NCBI GenBank assembly: GCA_027294925.1
Contig: JAPULM010000193.1
Coordinates: 1 to 5,177 of the forward strand
DNA length: 5,177 nucleotides
Source: a bacterium
GTDB taxonomy: Bacteria; Tectomicrobia; Entotheonellia; Entotheonellales; Entotheonellaceae
Direction of reading: 5' to 3'
Shown here: in pieces, positions 5,124 to 5,177 of the stretch
Layout: each line of letters starts with the position of its first letter
Numbering within the stretch: the first letter of the stretch is position 1
Position numbers and translations under genes: made by a program
Notes under the pieces: generated by a model
Told to the model about the DNA's origin: nothing
Database searches by the model: none
Seen by the model: the letters and a program-made list of their open reading frames with translations, nothing else

Positions 5124-5177
5124 TTGAGTATCGTTAGGAGGGTGGTCGTTGGATGGACCGACGCGGTCAAAACAAAA

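Noticed and set aside
4910..5170. 86-residue - strand frame at the 3' end
   Set aside because: It overlaps the conserved C-terminus of the hydrolase, including the block V Asp/His, and has no homology signal.

Overview
The window looks like an accessory, recombination-scarred stretch of a bacterial chromosome. All four substantial genes are on the + strand: two tandem paralogues of a Gfo/Idh/MocA-like dehydrogenase family (1-2240), a mandelate racemase/muconate lactonizing-type enolase-superfamily enzyme (2638-3867) and a small SGNH/GDSL hydrolase (4457-5041). These families are common in sugar and sugar-acid catabolism of Planctomycetota, Poribacteria, Tectomicrobia and related environmental bacteria. 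The exact host cannot be fixed from the sequence. By eye, the paralogue pair is more GC-rich than the 2250-2640 spacer and the 3' hydrolase region, which fits a mosaic.

Layout. Bases 1-1044 hold the 3' part of the first paralogue. It overlaps the second (1041-2240) by the 4-base ATGA, so the two are translationally coupled. Straight after the second gene's TAG comes the decapitated 3' part of a cold-shock protein gene (about 2247-2411) with its own Rho-independent terminator (2447-2472). An empty spacer with one hairpin leads to the enolase-superfamily gene, which has a good ribosome binding site. Directly after that gene's stop lies the N-terminal stub of a tyrosine recombinase resembling integron integrases, on the - strand (3868-4056), then a possible scrap of an rve-type transposase (about 4098-4178).

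The best-defined new object is a 148-bp non-autonomous insertion element at 4244-4391. It has 24-bp imperfect terminal inverted repeats, a perfect 8-bp direct repeat AATATCGT on both sides, and a large G/C-rich hairpin in its middle. Its right end carries an outward-facing TTGACA that pairs with a TATACT just outside the element, so the insertion appears to have built a hybrid promoter for the SGNH hydrolase gene. Downstream of that gene a bulged stem-loop (5052-5123) has some attC-like traits but only weak core boxes.

How the genes might work together is inference: an oxidoreductase pair, a sugar-acid dehydratase/epimerase-type enzyme and an esterase could serve breakdown of a decorated carbohydrate. 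Only the first two genes are clearly one operon. The terminator after the cold-shock remnant and the mobile debris separate the other two into their own transcription units.
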